Origin: Mangifera indica | Taxonomy: Eukaryota > Streptophyta > Magnoliopsida > Sapindales > Anacardiaceae | Length of the DNA: 64,000 bases | Assembly: GCF_011075055.1 (NCBI RefSeq) | Contig: NC_058137.1 | Location: 18,027,463 to 18,091,462, forward strand | Reading direction: 5' to 3' | In this document: piece by piece, positions 46,667 to 58,929 of the stretch | How positions within the stretch are numbered: the stretch's first letter is position 1 | Layout of the letters: each line of letters starts with the position of its first letter | Program-made: the position numbers and the translations under genes | The notes under the pieces: generated by a model | The model's input: the letters and a program-made list of their open reading frames with translations, nothing else | Told to the model about the DNA's origin: nothing | The model's database searches: none

Positions 46667-48514
46667 ATCTCCCCCTTTTTTGATGATGACAAACATATAT
46701 GCACTTCAAGGAATTTTATAAAATATATCAATGAATGTATTTCTTTGAAGTTAAGAAAACACTTGATTTTTTAAAAAATTTTGCAAGAGTTCGCCTTAAA
46801 AAATCAAGTTTCCTCCCCTGAATATATGCAAATAATAATATGTTCAACATTAATCTCATCAATCACATTTATCCTCATCAAAATATCCATAATATCCACA
46901 ACATATATCTTCATCAAAATATCCACAACATATATCTTCTTCAAAATATCCACAATATCCATAACATCAATGAAATGAAAGTAGCAATCGTCATTCAAAC
47001 TTTTCTCCCCTTTTGTCATTATCAAAAAGAATAAGACAATGGATAAAATGATATAATCAAGGAGACAAAAGAAGACTATCATTTATGAACAATGTATAAA
47101 AATGATTACCAAAATGGCCAATAATAAACATTAAAGCTTAGTGCATGAATAGAATGTCTAAAGAAGTATGAGCATCAAAATAAGAGCATTAACAATTCAA
47201 ACAAGATAAAACATCAAAGCATGTGGAAAATCCATAAACATTAAATATCACATCCATATTCATAATCAAATGTATCCGTAATCAAATATAGAATATAACA
47301 TGTATAATTTCTCCCCTTTTGTCATTATAAAAAAGAAAAATGCAAGGTATATATCCAATAAGGTAAAGGAAGACTAAAATACCTTAACACATACATAGAA
47401 GATATGATTATCAAGGCTAAACCAATAAAAAAAAAAAGTCCAAGCAATCATAATCATCCAAGTAAGAGTACTAATCTTAGACAATATAAAGTGTAAGTTA
47501 ATGTAAAATGCACAAATATGTCACATAAATGAACAAATGCTTAATTATGCATAAACTAATCACATAATTATCAACTTAAATAAAGTGAAGCACAAAAGTA
47601 AGTTTGAAATGGAAAATAGAGAAGAAGAAGTATAAATGCCATATTGAATGCAATAAAATGTGATGAAATGCACCATGGCTTCAAATGTATATACAAGGGC
47701 AAAAATGTAAATCTACATGAACATTCACACATTTGAAATTTGAATACACACCCAAGTTAAAAATGGTGAGAGAAATCCAATGGTATAATTGAAATTTAAA
47801 AAAAAAAGGATAACCAAAAGAGGTATTTTAAGACAAAAACCGAATTTTGGATGATAAAATTAAAGGTTTTTGATTTAAGACTTAATTTCAAAAATTGGTA
47901 TTTAGGAAATATTAGAATGATACTAGAAGGGATAAATATGCGTTTTATATAAAATAAGAAAAATTTGGATAAATTTGAGTAAAAATCAAATTTTCAGGGT
48001 TTAGAATTTTTGGAGATTTTGTTGAAATTTTAGGTGAATTATGATGTTTTTGAAAGAGAATTTTGGTTAGAAAGTGTAGAAAAAATGTTGGGAACCAATT
48101 TGATAAAAACAAAAGTTGAAGAAACATGATGTAAAAAGGTAGAGAAACATTTTCCCTTATACATTGCAAAACATTATAGAAAACGGTCGATCGAATTTTG
48201 ACAAATTAGGTCGACCGAATTTTCCAATTCGTCAGCCGAATTTTGCAAAATTCTGGTGTATATTTTATGCATTTTATTGTCCCATATTGAGTATAAACAA
48301 GCCAAAATGATCCAACTATGCAATTTTGACTCAATAACATAAAGTACAATGAAATTTGATGCTAAATATGAGGAAAATTAAATCAAACACATTAAAAATC
48401 AATGTAAGAATAATTGGTACAAGAAAACTATCAAGGATGGTCAAACATGAAATGATGCATAAAACATATATTGACATTTTCAATTAATCCAAAACACCAC
48501 AGCCACAATGATAT
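46667..48514 (-). other. Non-coding 3' region of the Sirevirus-type element (second copy)
   Basis: Near-identical to 42458-44317: same purine tracts (46667-46681, about 46996-47014, 47308-47326), same caaaatatccacaac tandem repeat (46877-46974) and same palindromes near 48182-48245. Confidence 0.8.
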
Positions 48515-48997
48515 TTAAGTGCAAATGCTAATGTGGTGATTCCATGATCCCAAGCTCACCCTAATTTTGCAAAAAACGTTCTTCCCAAGAGGTTTTGTAA
48601 AAATATTCGCAAGTTGATTTTCGGTGGATACAAAGTCAAGACAAATATCACCCTTTTGAATATGGTCTCGAATAAAATGATATCTAATTTCTATATGCTT
48701 GGTTCGAGAGTGTTGAATGAGATTTTTAGATAAGCTAATAGCACTTGTGTTGTCACACAAGATTGGAGTTTTAGATAGGCTAACTCCATAATCCCTAAGA
48801 GTTTGTTGCATCCACAAGGCTTGAGCACAACAACTACCGGCGGTAATATATTCCGCTTCTGCGGTTGATAAAGCTACGAAGTTTTGTTTCCTTGAAAACC
48901 ATGAAACTAATGCATGACCTAGAAAATGACAAGTACCGCTAGTACTTTTTCTATTGACTTGGCTTCCGGCAAAGTCGGCATCCAACAAAGTCGGCAT
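48515..48997 (-). pseudogene. Copia RNase H, second copy
   Basis: Same protein as 44318-44784. Here the start of the domain is in frame (D-A-D-F-A-G-S-Q-V-N-R-K-S-T-S-G-T) but the tail is shifted by indels after T-K-P-L-G, whereas the first copy reads correctly there. A duplicated 13-base word (caaagtcggcatc at 48970-48982 and 48986-48998) shifts the frame at the upstream end. Confidence 0.85.
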
Positions 48998-50022
48998 CTG
49001 AATAGCTCACTAGGTCAAAAGACGTTTCTCTAGGATACCACAACCCTAAAAATCTAGTGCCATGCAAATATTTGAAGATTCTTTTAAGGGCTTTTAAATG
49101 AGATTCCTTGGGACATGATTGGAATCGAGCACACAAGCACATACTAAACATAATATTGGGTCTACTAGCGGTTAACTATAAAAGAGAGCCAATCATACCT
49201 TTATACATTTTTAACATCAACATTTGGCCCACTCTCATCTTTGGTGAGCTTGATAGTTAAACTCATTGGTGTGCTTGAAGCTTTTAGTCCTTCCATGCCA
49301 AACTTCTTTAATAAGTCCTTGATGTATGAAGATTGGTTGATGAAGATACCCTTTTTGCTTTGCTTGATATTAAGTTCGAGAAAATACTTGAGTTCTCCCA
49401 TCATGCTCATTTCAAATTCTTTGCTCATGAGGTTAGAAAATTCTTCACACAAGGAGACATTAGTAGATCCAAAGATAATATCATCAACATAAATTTGAAC
49501 CAAAAAGATATCAATTTCTTTTCTCTTAATAAACAATGTAGTATCTACTTTTCCAATGCAAAAATCTTTTTCAAGCAAGAATTTGTTCAAACGTTCATAC
49601 CATGCTCAGCGTGCTTGTTTTAAACCATAAAGAGCTTTTTGAAGTTTAAAAACATAGTTTGGGAAATCATGACTTTCAAACCCGGGAGGTTGTTCAACAT
49701 AAACTTCCTTCATGATAAATCCATTTAAGAAAGCACTTTTGACATCCATTTGATATAAAATAAAATTTTTAGAACATGCAAATGCCAAAAGCATCTTAAT
49801 GGATTCTAGTCTAGCTACCAGTGCAAAAGTTTCTTCAAAATCTATTCCCTCTTCTTGGTTGTAGCCTTGAGCCACTAATCTAGCTTTATTTCTAACAACC
49901 ACTCCGAACTCATCTATTTTGTTTCTAAAAACCCATTTTGTACTAACAATGGATTGATGATCCGGACGAGGGACTAGTTTCCAAACATTATTTCTTTCGA
50001 ATTGATTTAGTTTCTCTTGCAT
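48951..50022 (-). pseudogene. Copia reverse transcriptase and connection region
   Basis: Reading leftward from 50022. The RT start is E-R-N-N-V-W-K-L-V, then [17 protein letters not shown]. The block [11 protein letters not shown] is near 49740 and A-L-Y-G-L-K-Q-A near 49615. A stop interrupts at 49606, then Y-V-D-D-I-I-F-G-S-T-N follows near 49480. After 49201 a frameshift and a TAG near 49179 break the connection to C-L-C-A-R-F-Q-S near 49130. The catalytic box is intact, but the chain is interrupted at least three times. The motifs fit the Sirevirus lineage. Confidence 0.9.
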
Positions 50023-50184
50023 GGCTAAAATCCAAAATTCATCATTTAATGCATCATGAAATGTTTTTGGTTCAAATTGTGAAAAAAATGCTAAATTATT
50101 ACAAAGATTAAAGGATGATCTAGTTTTAACACCTTGATTTTCCTCACCAATAATTAATTCTTTAGGATGAGCATTTGCATACCT

Positions 50185-51640
50185 TCAAGCCTTAGGAAGA
50201 TCTTTATCTTTATCTTCTTCATGTTTTAGCTCTTGGTTTGCTTCATCCTTATCATCATTTGGTGAATCATGAATTTCCATTTGGTCTCTATTTTTAACTT
50301 GATCATCATCAATATTAACTTGCACATTAGTTGAAGGATTAGATTCATAAAAAATAACATGAATGGATTCCTCAACTACTAGTGTCCTTTTGTTAAACAC
50401 TCTATATGCTTTGCTAGATGATGAATATCCAAGAAAAATGCTAATGTCCGATTTTGAATCAAATTTTCCTAAGTTTTCTTTTGTGTTCAAAATAAAACAT
50501 TTGCATCTAAAAACTTTAAAATAACCAATATTTGGTTTTTTGTTTTTCCAAAGTTCATATGGAGTTTTATCTAAAGATGGTCTTATTAAAACACGATATA
50601 AAACATAGCATGTGATGTTTACGGCTTCCACCCAAAAATATTAAGGTAAAGTTTTTTCATTTAACATGGTTCTAGCTATCTCTTGAATTGTCCTATTCTT
50701 TTTTTCAACAACACCATTTTGTTGGGGAGTTCTAGGATAAGAGAATTGATGTTCAATACCATGCTCATCACAAAAGTTTTCGAATAAATGATTTTCAAAT
50801 TCTCCCCCATGATCACTTCTAATGCAAGAAATATGCATTTCTTTTTCTTTTTGTATTTTCTTGACAAATTTTGAAAATGCATGGTCTTTTTGTATTTTCT
50901 TGACAAATTTTGAAAATGCATGGAGGGCTTCATCTTTTGATGCAAGAAAAAGTACCAAAGTGAATCTTGAAAAATCATCAACAATAACAAAAACATAATG
51001 TTTTCCACTTAGGCTTGCAGTTCTTGAAGGGCCAAAAAGATCAATATGAAGAAGTTGTAAAGGTTTAGATGTAGAAATATGAGTTTTACTTTTAAAAGAA
51101 TTTTTTGTTTGTTTACCAAATTGACATGCATCACAAATTTTATCTTTAATAAAATATATTTTAGGAAGACCTTTTACAAGCTCCTTCTTGGAGATTTTTG
51201 AAATCAAGTCCATGCTAGCATGAGCTAATCTTCTATGCCACAACCAACTGTTTTCATGCAATGTTGAGAAACATAGATTTTCATGAGATGCATTTTTTAC
51301 ATCTATAGTGTAAACATTTCGATCTCTATTTCCTACATAACTTGTTTTTCCATCATTCATATTTTCTATAGTGCAACTATTTGGCTCAAAAATGACTTTA
51401 AATCCTTTATCACATAGTTGACTATCTACCAAAAGAACATTTTCAATGATAATATGAGAGTTGTTACCAATATCTCCAATGCCAATAATTTTACCCTTCA
51501 TATTGTCTCCAAAGGTGACATGTCCTCCATCTTTCTTGCTTATTGTCAAGAAAAGTGAAATATCTCCGGTCATGTGTTTTGAGCAAGCACTATCGAGGAA
51601 CCATTTGCTTTTCTTCCTTTTATTTTTCGGTTCCTAAACA
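50185..51640 (-). pseudogene. Copia protease and integrase
   Basis: The protease box L-D-S-A-C-S-K-H-M-T-G lies at about 51565-51600 (the family usually has DSG/DSA). A TAG stop near 51637 precedes it. The GAG-pre-integrase zinc region has W-H-R-R-L-A-H near 51230 and C-D-A-C-Q-F-G-K near 51130. The integrase core has H-I-D-L-F-G-P near 51040, V-D-D-F-S-R-F near 50970, D-H-G-G-E-F near 50800 and Q-Q-N-G-V-V-E near 50720. A 39-bp in-frame duplication lies at 50846-50923. A stop at 50641-50643 and the end at 50185 (a TGA where the family has Trp) interrupt it. Linker 50185-50631 is acidic, as usual between integrase and RT. Confidence 0.9.
50846..50923 (-). repeat. 39-bp in-frame tandem duplication in integrase
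   Basis: Two adjacent 39-base units (50846-50884 and 50885-50923) repeat H-A-F-S-K-F-V-K-K-I-Q-K plus one residue. The frame is preserved. Confidence 0.9.
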
Positions 51641-52919
51641 CAATGGGAGATTCAAGAATTTGTCTTAGGTACCCAAATCATGTTGGGTCCTTGGTGGTTA
51701 GTTTTTGTTCCCTTAGGAACCCACACTTTCTTAGTGCCCATATGATGTTTCTTTTGAATTGGATAAGATGATGAGATTTGACCTTTATTTCCACAATAAT
51801 TGCAAGTTATATTTGATTCACTTGAAGTTGAGGCTTTAACAAAATAATTTTTTAAGTATTTTGCCTTGATAAAAAGTTTATAACCAAGTCCTCTTTTGTT
51901 TAAGACTTCCCTTTATGCACTAAGCATTTTATCAAGAATATCTTTTCCATTTTTAAATTTTAAAACTATTTCACTTAAATCCTTTACTCCCCTTTTTAAA
52001 ACTTTAATTTCATTTTCTATAATTTCTTTTTCCCTTTTAGCTATGGAAAGATCATTTTCAAACTTTTGTTTTTCTTTTTCAAAAATGGAATTTGCTTCAT
52101 TTTCTTTTCCTTTAAGCTTAAGGATTTTGTGGTTAAGATTTTCATTTTCTTTCTTTAAGGACTCATTTTCCTTTTCCAAATTAAAATTTTTCTTTTTAAG
52201 GGTTGCATTTTTAGACATGCAAAGAGCAAGTTTTTCATTAATCTCTTCAAGTGTATCATATAACTCTTCATATGAGGGGTTTTCATCAATCTCATCATCT
52301 ATGTCATCTAAATCATCACAAGTATTAGATGAGTTAGAGTTAGTTACCTTATTATTTGTAATTGCCATGAAACACATGTTGGCCACTTCATTATCCTCCT
52401 TTTTGGATTCACTTTCATCGCTATCATCCCACGTAACCTTCATTGCTTTCTTTTTCGATCTACCAATTTTGAGGAGAGGGCAATCATATTTGATGTGTCC
52501 CGACTTCTTGCATTCATAACACACAACTTGTTCTCTCCTTTGTCTTTCTCCCCTTTCATCTTTAGAAGCATCCCTTTTTATGAAGTATCCATTTCTTCTT
52601 AGCTTTCTATTCCTTAGAAGCTTTCTAATCTTTCTACTCAAGAGTGCAATGTCTTCATCTTCATCATTTGATGTCTCCTCTTCCTCTTCTAGGAATTTTT
52701 CATTCTCTTTGATAGATGATTTGAAGGCGATACTTTTTTTCTTCTTCTCCACTTCTTCAATTTGTCGTTGCTTCATAGTAAGCTCATAAGTGAGAAGTGA
52801 ACCTAAAAGCTCTTCAAGAGGTAGAGTCTTAACATCTTTTGCTTCTTCGATTGCCGTCACTTTGGAATCCCAAGAGGGAGGCAAACATCTAAGAAGTTTC
52901 TTGACATTTTCTTGGTTAG
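51640..52919 (-). pseudogene. Copia gag, C-terminal part with zinc knuckles
   Basis: Reading leftward: P-P-S-W-D-S-K-V-T-A-I near 52880, then a Lys/Glu-rich region and the zinc knuckle C-Y-E-C-K-K-S-G-H-I-K-Y-D-C (C-x2-C-x4-H-x4-C) near 52520. An acidic stretch and a long Leu/Lys/Glu coiled coil follow (about 52270-51920). A stop lies at 51913-51915. The frame then carries a second, damaged knuckle (C-N-Y-C-G-N-K-G-Q, with His and the last Cys lost) near 51810 and two W-V-P-K motifs near 51720 and 51675. Double knuckles and W-V-P-K repeats suit a Sirevirus gag. Confidence 0.85.
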
Positions 52920-53400
52920 TTAAACTTTACCAAGATTTTTCAATTCATTGACAATAGTAATAAATCTATCAAACATGTCACTAATAGTTTCATTTTCATT
53001 CATCTTAAACAACTCGTATGAGTGTGTGAGCATGCTAATTTTAGTCTCCTTGACTTGTGAAGTCCCCTCATTTGACATCATCAATAATTCCCAAATTTCT
53101 TTAGTCGAGGTACAAGCTTGTACCTTGTTAAAGTTATATTCATTTAATGCACAATATAACACATTCATAGCTCTAGCATTAATGGCAATATTCTTCTTAT
53201 CTTGAGGGGTCATTTCTTCCCTAATTTTGGGTACTTGTTTTTCATCTACTTCTTTCATAGGAACAAAAGATCCATCTTGCATTACATCCCACAATTCATA
53301 ATCACTTTGAAGGAAAATTGACATACGATTTTTACAATGACGGTCTATTAGGGACAAACCCTTCACTAACGGTATGAGATTTTTTTAGGTTCATGGCCAT
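52920..53400 (-). pseudogene. Copia gag, N-terminal part
   Basis: Contains M-S-I-F-L-Q-S-D-Y-E-L-W, A-M-N-V-L-Y-C-A-L, A-C-T-S-T-K-E-I-W and M-F-D-R-F-I-T-I-V-N-E-L, typical of the copia-type gag polypeptide (UBN2-like) domain. A one-base frameshift near 52918 separates it from the C-terminal part. The short piece before K-N-R-M-S-I is also damaged: the usual F-D-G-x-N-Y-x-x-W block is missing. Confidence 0.85.
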
Positions 53401-53430
53401 TGCTTTAGACGATTAAGTTTATGAGAATGA

Positions 53431-53450
53431 GCAACCAAGCTCTGATACCA
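53431..53450 (-). other. Primer-binding site of the Sirevirus-type element
   Basis: The complement reads TGGTATCAGAGCTTGGTTGC, matching the 3' end of plant initiator methionine tRNA. It lies two bases inside LTR C. This fixes the minus-strand orientation. Confidence 0.93.
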
Positions 53451-53452
53451 AT

Positions 53453-54888
53453 TGTAGGATCGAATGACCTAAGAGGGGAGGTGAATTAGACAGTTTTAAA
53501 ACAATCTTTACCAAATTTGAGAATTAAAGCAATTTATTCAAATCAATGAATGTTGCCTATTTTTAATCTAATTTATGAGAATAACTAAAATATTCCAAAT
53601 AATAAGTACAATCAAAATAACATAACATAAAGTATGAGTTTAAGGGAAGAGAAAATCAAACACGCAATGTATAGTGGTTCGGCTTAACCCGACCTACATC
53701 CACTCCTCCAAGCTTTCTCCCTTGGAGTATTCCACTAATCCTTGGTTGACCTAAACCTTAACCAAGCTTTTCTTCACAACCAAAATAGCTTCCAAGGTGC
53801 TATTAACCTTTACAAATGTTAAAAACTCAAATTCTCTCACAAGAAATTTTCTAATCTCTCCAAGAGTGAACCTCACTCTTTTATAGCACGAATTTTAGTA
53901 CGAAATTGAAATATGATCTCTCTCAAGAGTGTATATGAAAGTTAAAGCTTAGTACAACCCAATGCAAATGAAATTACAAAGTGTATGAGCAAGGGTTTTG
54001 ATTAGAGAGAAGAATTTGCAAGTAAATAGCTCAAAACTAATTTGCTCTCAAATATATGAAAGTTTTTGGTGGCAAAAGTTTTTTTCGAACGAATTTGATT
54101 GGGTTTATATAAGGGAAAATAAGGAAAGTTATCGTTGTGCACAAAAAATAGCCGTTTTAGTTTTCTAGAAAACATACAATTTGGTCGACCGGATGTAATT
54201 CGGTCAACCGGATGTGATGTAGCACTTTCATGGAGATTACGTGGCACTAACCGTTGAAAAATTCAAACCAAAATTCGGTCGACCGAATTTAATTCGGTTG
54301 ATCAAATTTCTGGAAGCCAAAATACATGGCTTCTAGACAATTAGAAAGCTGATTCGGTTGGTCAAATTCAATCGACCAAATTTTATTGCATTACCCCCTA
54401 AATTTTCAAAAATTATAATTTGACCCCTAAAACTTTGAAAAGTGACAATTTATTCTAGTTTTGAAAATTCTTTCAAAACCAACTTTAAGATATGAAAATA
54501 TAGTTCACAAAACTTCATCATTTTAAAAGAATTAATAAACTTTAGTGACAAACCTGGCTTAACCCAATAAGTTTGAAAAATGACATTTTAACCGTGAAAG
54601 ATATAAAAATGAGTTTTTAAGTGAGCTATCCCATGCAAATAGATATTCCAATCAAAGCAAATGCTCCAAATTACAAACATGTCTACCTAAACTTGAGTTT
54701 ACTTCAAATCTTCAAGAATTCTTCACTTGAGCTTTGTCTTTCATTTCCATCTTGAAACTCCTTCAAGTGCATTCGATAAATTCTTGCAATCTAAGCTCAC
54801 ACTCAAGTGAAATCATTAGTTAATATGTTTAGGGACATATTAGTTTGTTATCATCAAAATAAGAGCATAATGACTCATTGAGTCAATA
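53453..54888 (-). repeat. Sirevirus-type LTR C (5' LTR)
   Basis: Ends TGTAGGATCG...GAGTCAATA; the expected terminal CA has become TA. It carries an extra segment (about 54190-54240) with another CGG/CCG word compared with LTRs A and B, and lacks the long G run. It differs from A and B by scattered substitutions. Confidence 0.92.
54102..54112 (-). promoter_or_regulatory. TATA box of the 5' LTR (C)
   Basis: The complement reads CTTATATAAACCCAATC. Palindromes with CGG/CCG lie at 54180-54375, upstream for minus-strand transcription. This is the likely promoter of the element. Confidence 0.6.
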
Positions 54889-54893
54889 ATTGC

Positions 54894-55321
54894 TACTTTA
54901 TAGGCATCCCGTTGACAAGCAAACTATAACCAAGGTTGCACTAGTGCCAACTTATGGTTTGTAGACCATAACTCACACGTTCAATGTGAAAGACTTAATT
55001 CATCTTGTTAGGAAAGCACAACTTTTAAACATGAAAGCTTTTTTCTCATCATGAACCATATGAAGAGAACTTTATGCCCTATACATATAGATAATGCACT
55101 TGTTAGACATATGGAGAACTCAAGCCTCGCATATGCAAATAATTCATGCCTGTCAAATACCAAAAACTTGAAGTCACCATAAGTTGATCCCAATAGTGTA
55201 TTTGTAAAGATCCTTTACCCTAGATGATAAGCTTATAGGCAAGTTTTATGTTTTGAATTAAATTCATGTAAAGCTTCTCCAAATGCTATAAAAGATAATC
55301 AAGCAATGATTATGTTTGATT
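54894..55321. other. Spacer right of the Sirevirus-type element
   Basis: Continues the older repeat interrupted by the insertion. No gene recognised. Confidence 0.4.
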
Positions 55322-57650
55322 GTAACACTCCTCTTTAGATATATATCACTACTCGAAATATGAATCCTAAGAGACATGTTCAACTTAAACTTTTACTCAA
55401 CTATAACGGATATACAACATGATATAAAACTCATAATGCCAATACATGAAAAAATGTGCATAAATCAATAAATTGAATAATTTTGAATATGTTAAACATC
55501 AACCAAATCATAAAATCCATGTGTTTAGAAATATATCAACTAAACAATGTTCATACTACAAAAAAAGTCTTAAATTGAATATAAATACATCAAACATGAA
55601 TAAGAAATTACTAAACTACCCTTTAGTCTGATGCAACCTTTTAAGCTAGATCATTGTTTCCCACATGGCTTACTATTCACCTTATGTACCTATAAAACCA
55701 CACAAATGAATATATGAGTGAAAATCACTTAGTAAGTAGGTGACCTCTCAGCACTTTGCATACAACATCTCATAGTTTATAATGTTCAATCAACATCTCT
55801 CTATGTGGTTAGTATTAGATGTTTTTCGACATCCTTTTATACTTATCTATCTCATCTCGACACACTTGTGCCCTAAATACATATGCAGTGTCATCCTAGA
55901 TGACTAATGCCTAAACTAAACTTAGTAATCTTGATGCCATATGAAAGCAAACAACATCCCATATGTCTATTATCTAAGTGCATCTCACACATTTTTTACT
56001 AGGCTTTGAACTACTAATACTAATACTCTAGTCATACAAGGAATCTAAATGCAGTCCCTTCCTTACCATGTGTGCATAGTTACAAGATTATTGACTAGAT
56101 TACTATCTTAGGATAGCCTTCACATGGATATATACGTGCTGCATCTCACTGACCAGGTGAAAAATTAACTAATGTCACTCTTTTTTACTATGCATACTTG
56201 AATTGAACTAAAATGAATGGGTAATGCACCTTGGTTATCTCATGGGTATCTGTCTATTTCTTAGCCCTATTGCTTTAATATATAACACCATTTTTACACA
56301 AAATTGGTGGTTATCTTGATGTACATCATTTGTCTCGACTTTTTTTTGACCTAGATCTACTCTAGTCAAGGTCTTTGTCATCTTCCATATAGTCGGGCAT
56401 ACTCAATATGGTTAACTATTTTAATTCTCCTTTATTAGGGTCTTTCTATTCTTATCCCTTTTTTTGCATATAACATAGGGGTAAAATGGTCTTTCTACAC
56501 TGCATGAACAAACGTATCTAGCCCTTGCTCCTTGTACATTTCACTTAGCCTTTACATAGGCATTCACTTTTACAAGTCATGGGCATTCATCTTTAACTTG
56601 ACTAGCAATACTTTAAAGGTCAACTAACATCCGTTAGGTCCTTACACTCAAGTCACAGTCGTTCTTTTTTCTTAACACGAATGTTCATTTGACTACTATA
56701 TACAAGTGTGCATCTCATACTATATGACTATGCGAGCTCTTAACCCTAGGATGAATGTGCGTTAACTCATAGGGAGTTGCCATTTATAACAAAGATGCAT
56801 ACAAGAGTGCCTAGATAATTCTGATCTATCATGTTTTCATCGATTCCACTCAAACCAAAGCAATCTAAAGTCTCTAAATAATCACATATCATTTCTTAAG
56901 TATTCTAAATAGATTTTTCAGTCAAAGGATCCCTAAAGTACTCATTAATCATCCATAACCAAATCAATGCTTTATATATAACATGTTCCATCAATAATCA
57001 TATACATATATGATACCTAATCCATAACTATGAAAAGCTTTCCAGATTGTAACAATTATAAAATGTACCTTTATGATCAAATGTATACATACCATCAAGA
57101 ACATGCATAACATTCCAATATATATTCAAACCAAGAAAATCATTGTACTTACTTGTGCTTCGACGTTAATAAGGTCTTCCTATGGCTATGATGACTCTAG
57201 ATGAACTAATGTTTGCCTCAACAACCCTCAGTGACTCACAAACACTCTAGTAGTTATCTCTACTATGAAAGTATTTAGTTGATAATGTGAGTCAAACACC
57301 CGTGGTGACTTTTTTTATTTTAATGAAATAATGCCACAAATGGTTGTGCGTCTCTTATACACGGTCGTCCCTACAATTACATAATTAAAGACAGATTCCA
57401 AAATTATTAAGGAATTGATCTTATCTAATTTTCAAATTCAATGAATGGATGCACAAGCATGCAAATCAACCATGCACAACCGTTTGTCCTCTATCCTTAG
57501 CCATTTTCATGTGCTCAACATGAAATGATGATGATTTTACCCTTCCTTAAGGCATGCATAAGTGTACACCTCTATAACGCATGATTATTCACTCAATCAA
57601 ACAACACATAATCAAAACAAAACGAAGAGATGTGAGGACCTGTTGGAATA
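55322..57650 (+). repeat. LTR-like repeat, family TGTAACACCC, copy 3
   Basis: Starts tgtaacactcctctttagat and then ctcgaaatatgaa, matching 1222 onward. cttagtaagtaggtg near 55732 matches copy 2, and aataaggtcttcc near 57168 matches copy 1 near 1937. No coding frame. The longest of the three copies and probably the best guide to the family. The right end is uncertain. Confidence 0.45.
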
Positions 57651-58900
57651 TTATATCATAATAAATGATTTTTTATTCTTCTAATTAACAGAACGGAGAG
57701 AGGAATACAAAAATAAAATTTTAAATTTAAGTATTGGAAATTATGGTTTTATTGAAATCTGGCTAATAAATTGTCATAAAAAATCAAATAAATTATGACT
57801 TAACTACGTCATGTGACGTAACAATTAATGTCACTTCCTATTTTTCCATGCAGCTTCATAATTCAAGATGATCTAAACAAAGGTTCTAGAGATATCAGTT
57901 AAAATAATTTTTGTAACTTTTATATATATATATAATTGTTTTTTGGGAAATTCAATTAAATGCGTAAAACTAAGGGGGTTCAAGCGAAATTATCTAAAAT
58001 AATTAGGATTAAGCGAAAATGTTTCCTTTTTGTGAAATGACCAAATTGCCTCTATATATAAACCGAGAATGTTACATAATTCCCTTGTTATTTTCCCACG
58101 GATTCACTGTGTAAATTCAAAAAATTTTGGGTCACTCATAAGTCTTCCATGGGCGAAGCGATTTTCAAACATTTTCGTGTTTTTTGACAACCAAAAATGG
58201 CAAAGAAGATTAGTACATCATCCTTACTCTTGTTTGAATCGATTTATTATTCAGATTATTGAGACTTGAGAGACATTTTTAGGTTTGAATTTTTACGGTT
58301 CCAATTTTTAACAATGCATAAAATGTTTTGATTCTTGGTTGTTTTGCTTGAAATTCTTGAGGGGTTTTGTGTTATAGGATGTGTAGATTTGATTTATGTT
58401 GAAATTGAAGGCTAAAATGACAATTTTAGCTAGAAAATGGGTTGGAATTGTCGACGATAAGGTCTGTGAGAATAGTGTATCCCACGGACTGAATGAAATC
58501 TCTCACAAGAAGGAACAATTACTCCTGGGAGAGGGGAAAATTTAGTATTTTTGAAATATTAGGGGCTAGGGAGATAAGGGGAAAATCTATAAGGGTTTGT
58601 GTGATATTTTACAAAAAACCATGGGTTGAACCGTGAAAACCATGGGTTGGAAGAAATTGACTTTTTTTAAATTGTAAGGCCTGTAGGAGATTAGAAAATT
58701 GATAAGGGGCTAAAAAAAATATTGGATCTGTTTGAGAGTAGAAATTTTATAAAGGGGTAAATTGACATTTTTGCACACCTAAGGTTTTTCGAAGTATAGT
58801 TTTCGAATTTCATATCCATTTATCTTGTTTTGTGGTTTTTCGATATGCAGTTTTCGAATTTGATGTTCGTTTCTTTATTTTTTATGCTTTTCAAGATACG
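57651..58900. other. Spacer, possible start of a Mutator-like element
   Basis: No supported gene. tgaccaaattgcctctatatataaacc near 58038 is followed by leader-like sequence, which would suit the 5' part of a mobile element. The 66-codon frame at 58069-58269 has no known motif. Confidence 0.35.
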
Positions 58901-58929
58901 TTTTACGATGTAATTATTATGTAGTTTTC

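Larger units (their letters stand above)
41032..54893 (-). mobile_element. Sirevirus-type Copia retrotransposon (minus strand), with an internal assembly duplication
   Basis: LTR A (41037-42457) and LTR C (53453-54888) are flanked by the same 5-mer attgc (41032-41036 and 54889-54893), so one insertion event is likely. Reading leftward: 5' LTR C, primer-binding site, gag, protease, integrase, reverse transcriptase, RNase H, a 1.85-kb non-coding stretch with repeated purine tracts, then 3' LTR. Supported Sirevirus traits are the long LTRs (about 1.4 kb), the long coiled-coil gag with two zinc knuckles, W-V-P-K repeats after the second knuckle, and CGG/CCG palindromes upstream of the LTR TATA box. 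A 500-N gap plus about 3.7 kb of repeated sequence inflates it. Removing 44785-48992 would give about 9.6 kb. Confidence 0.88.
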
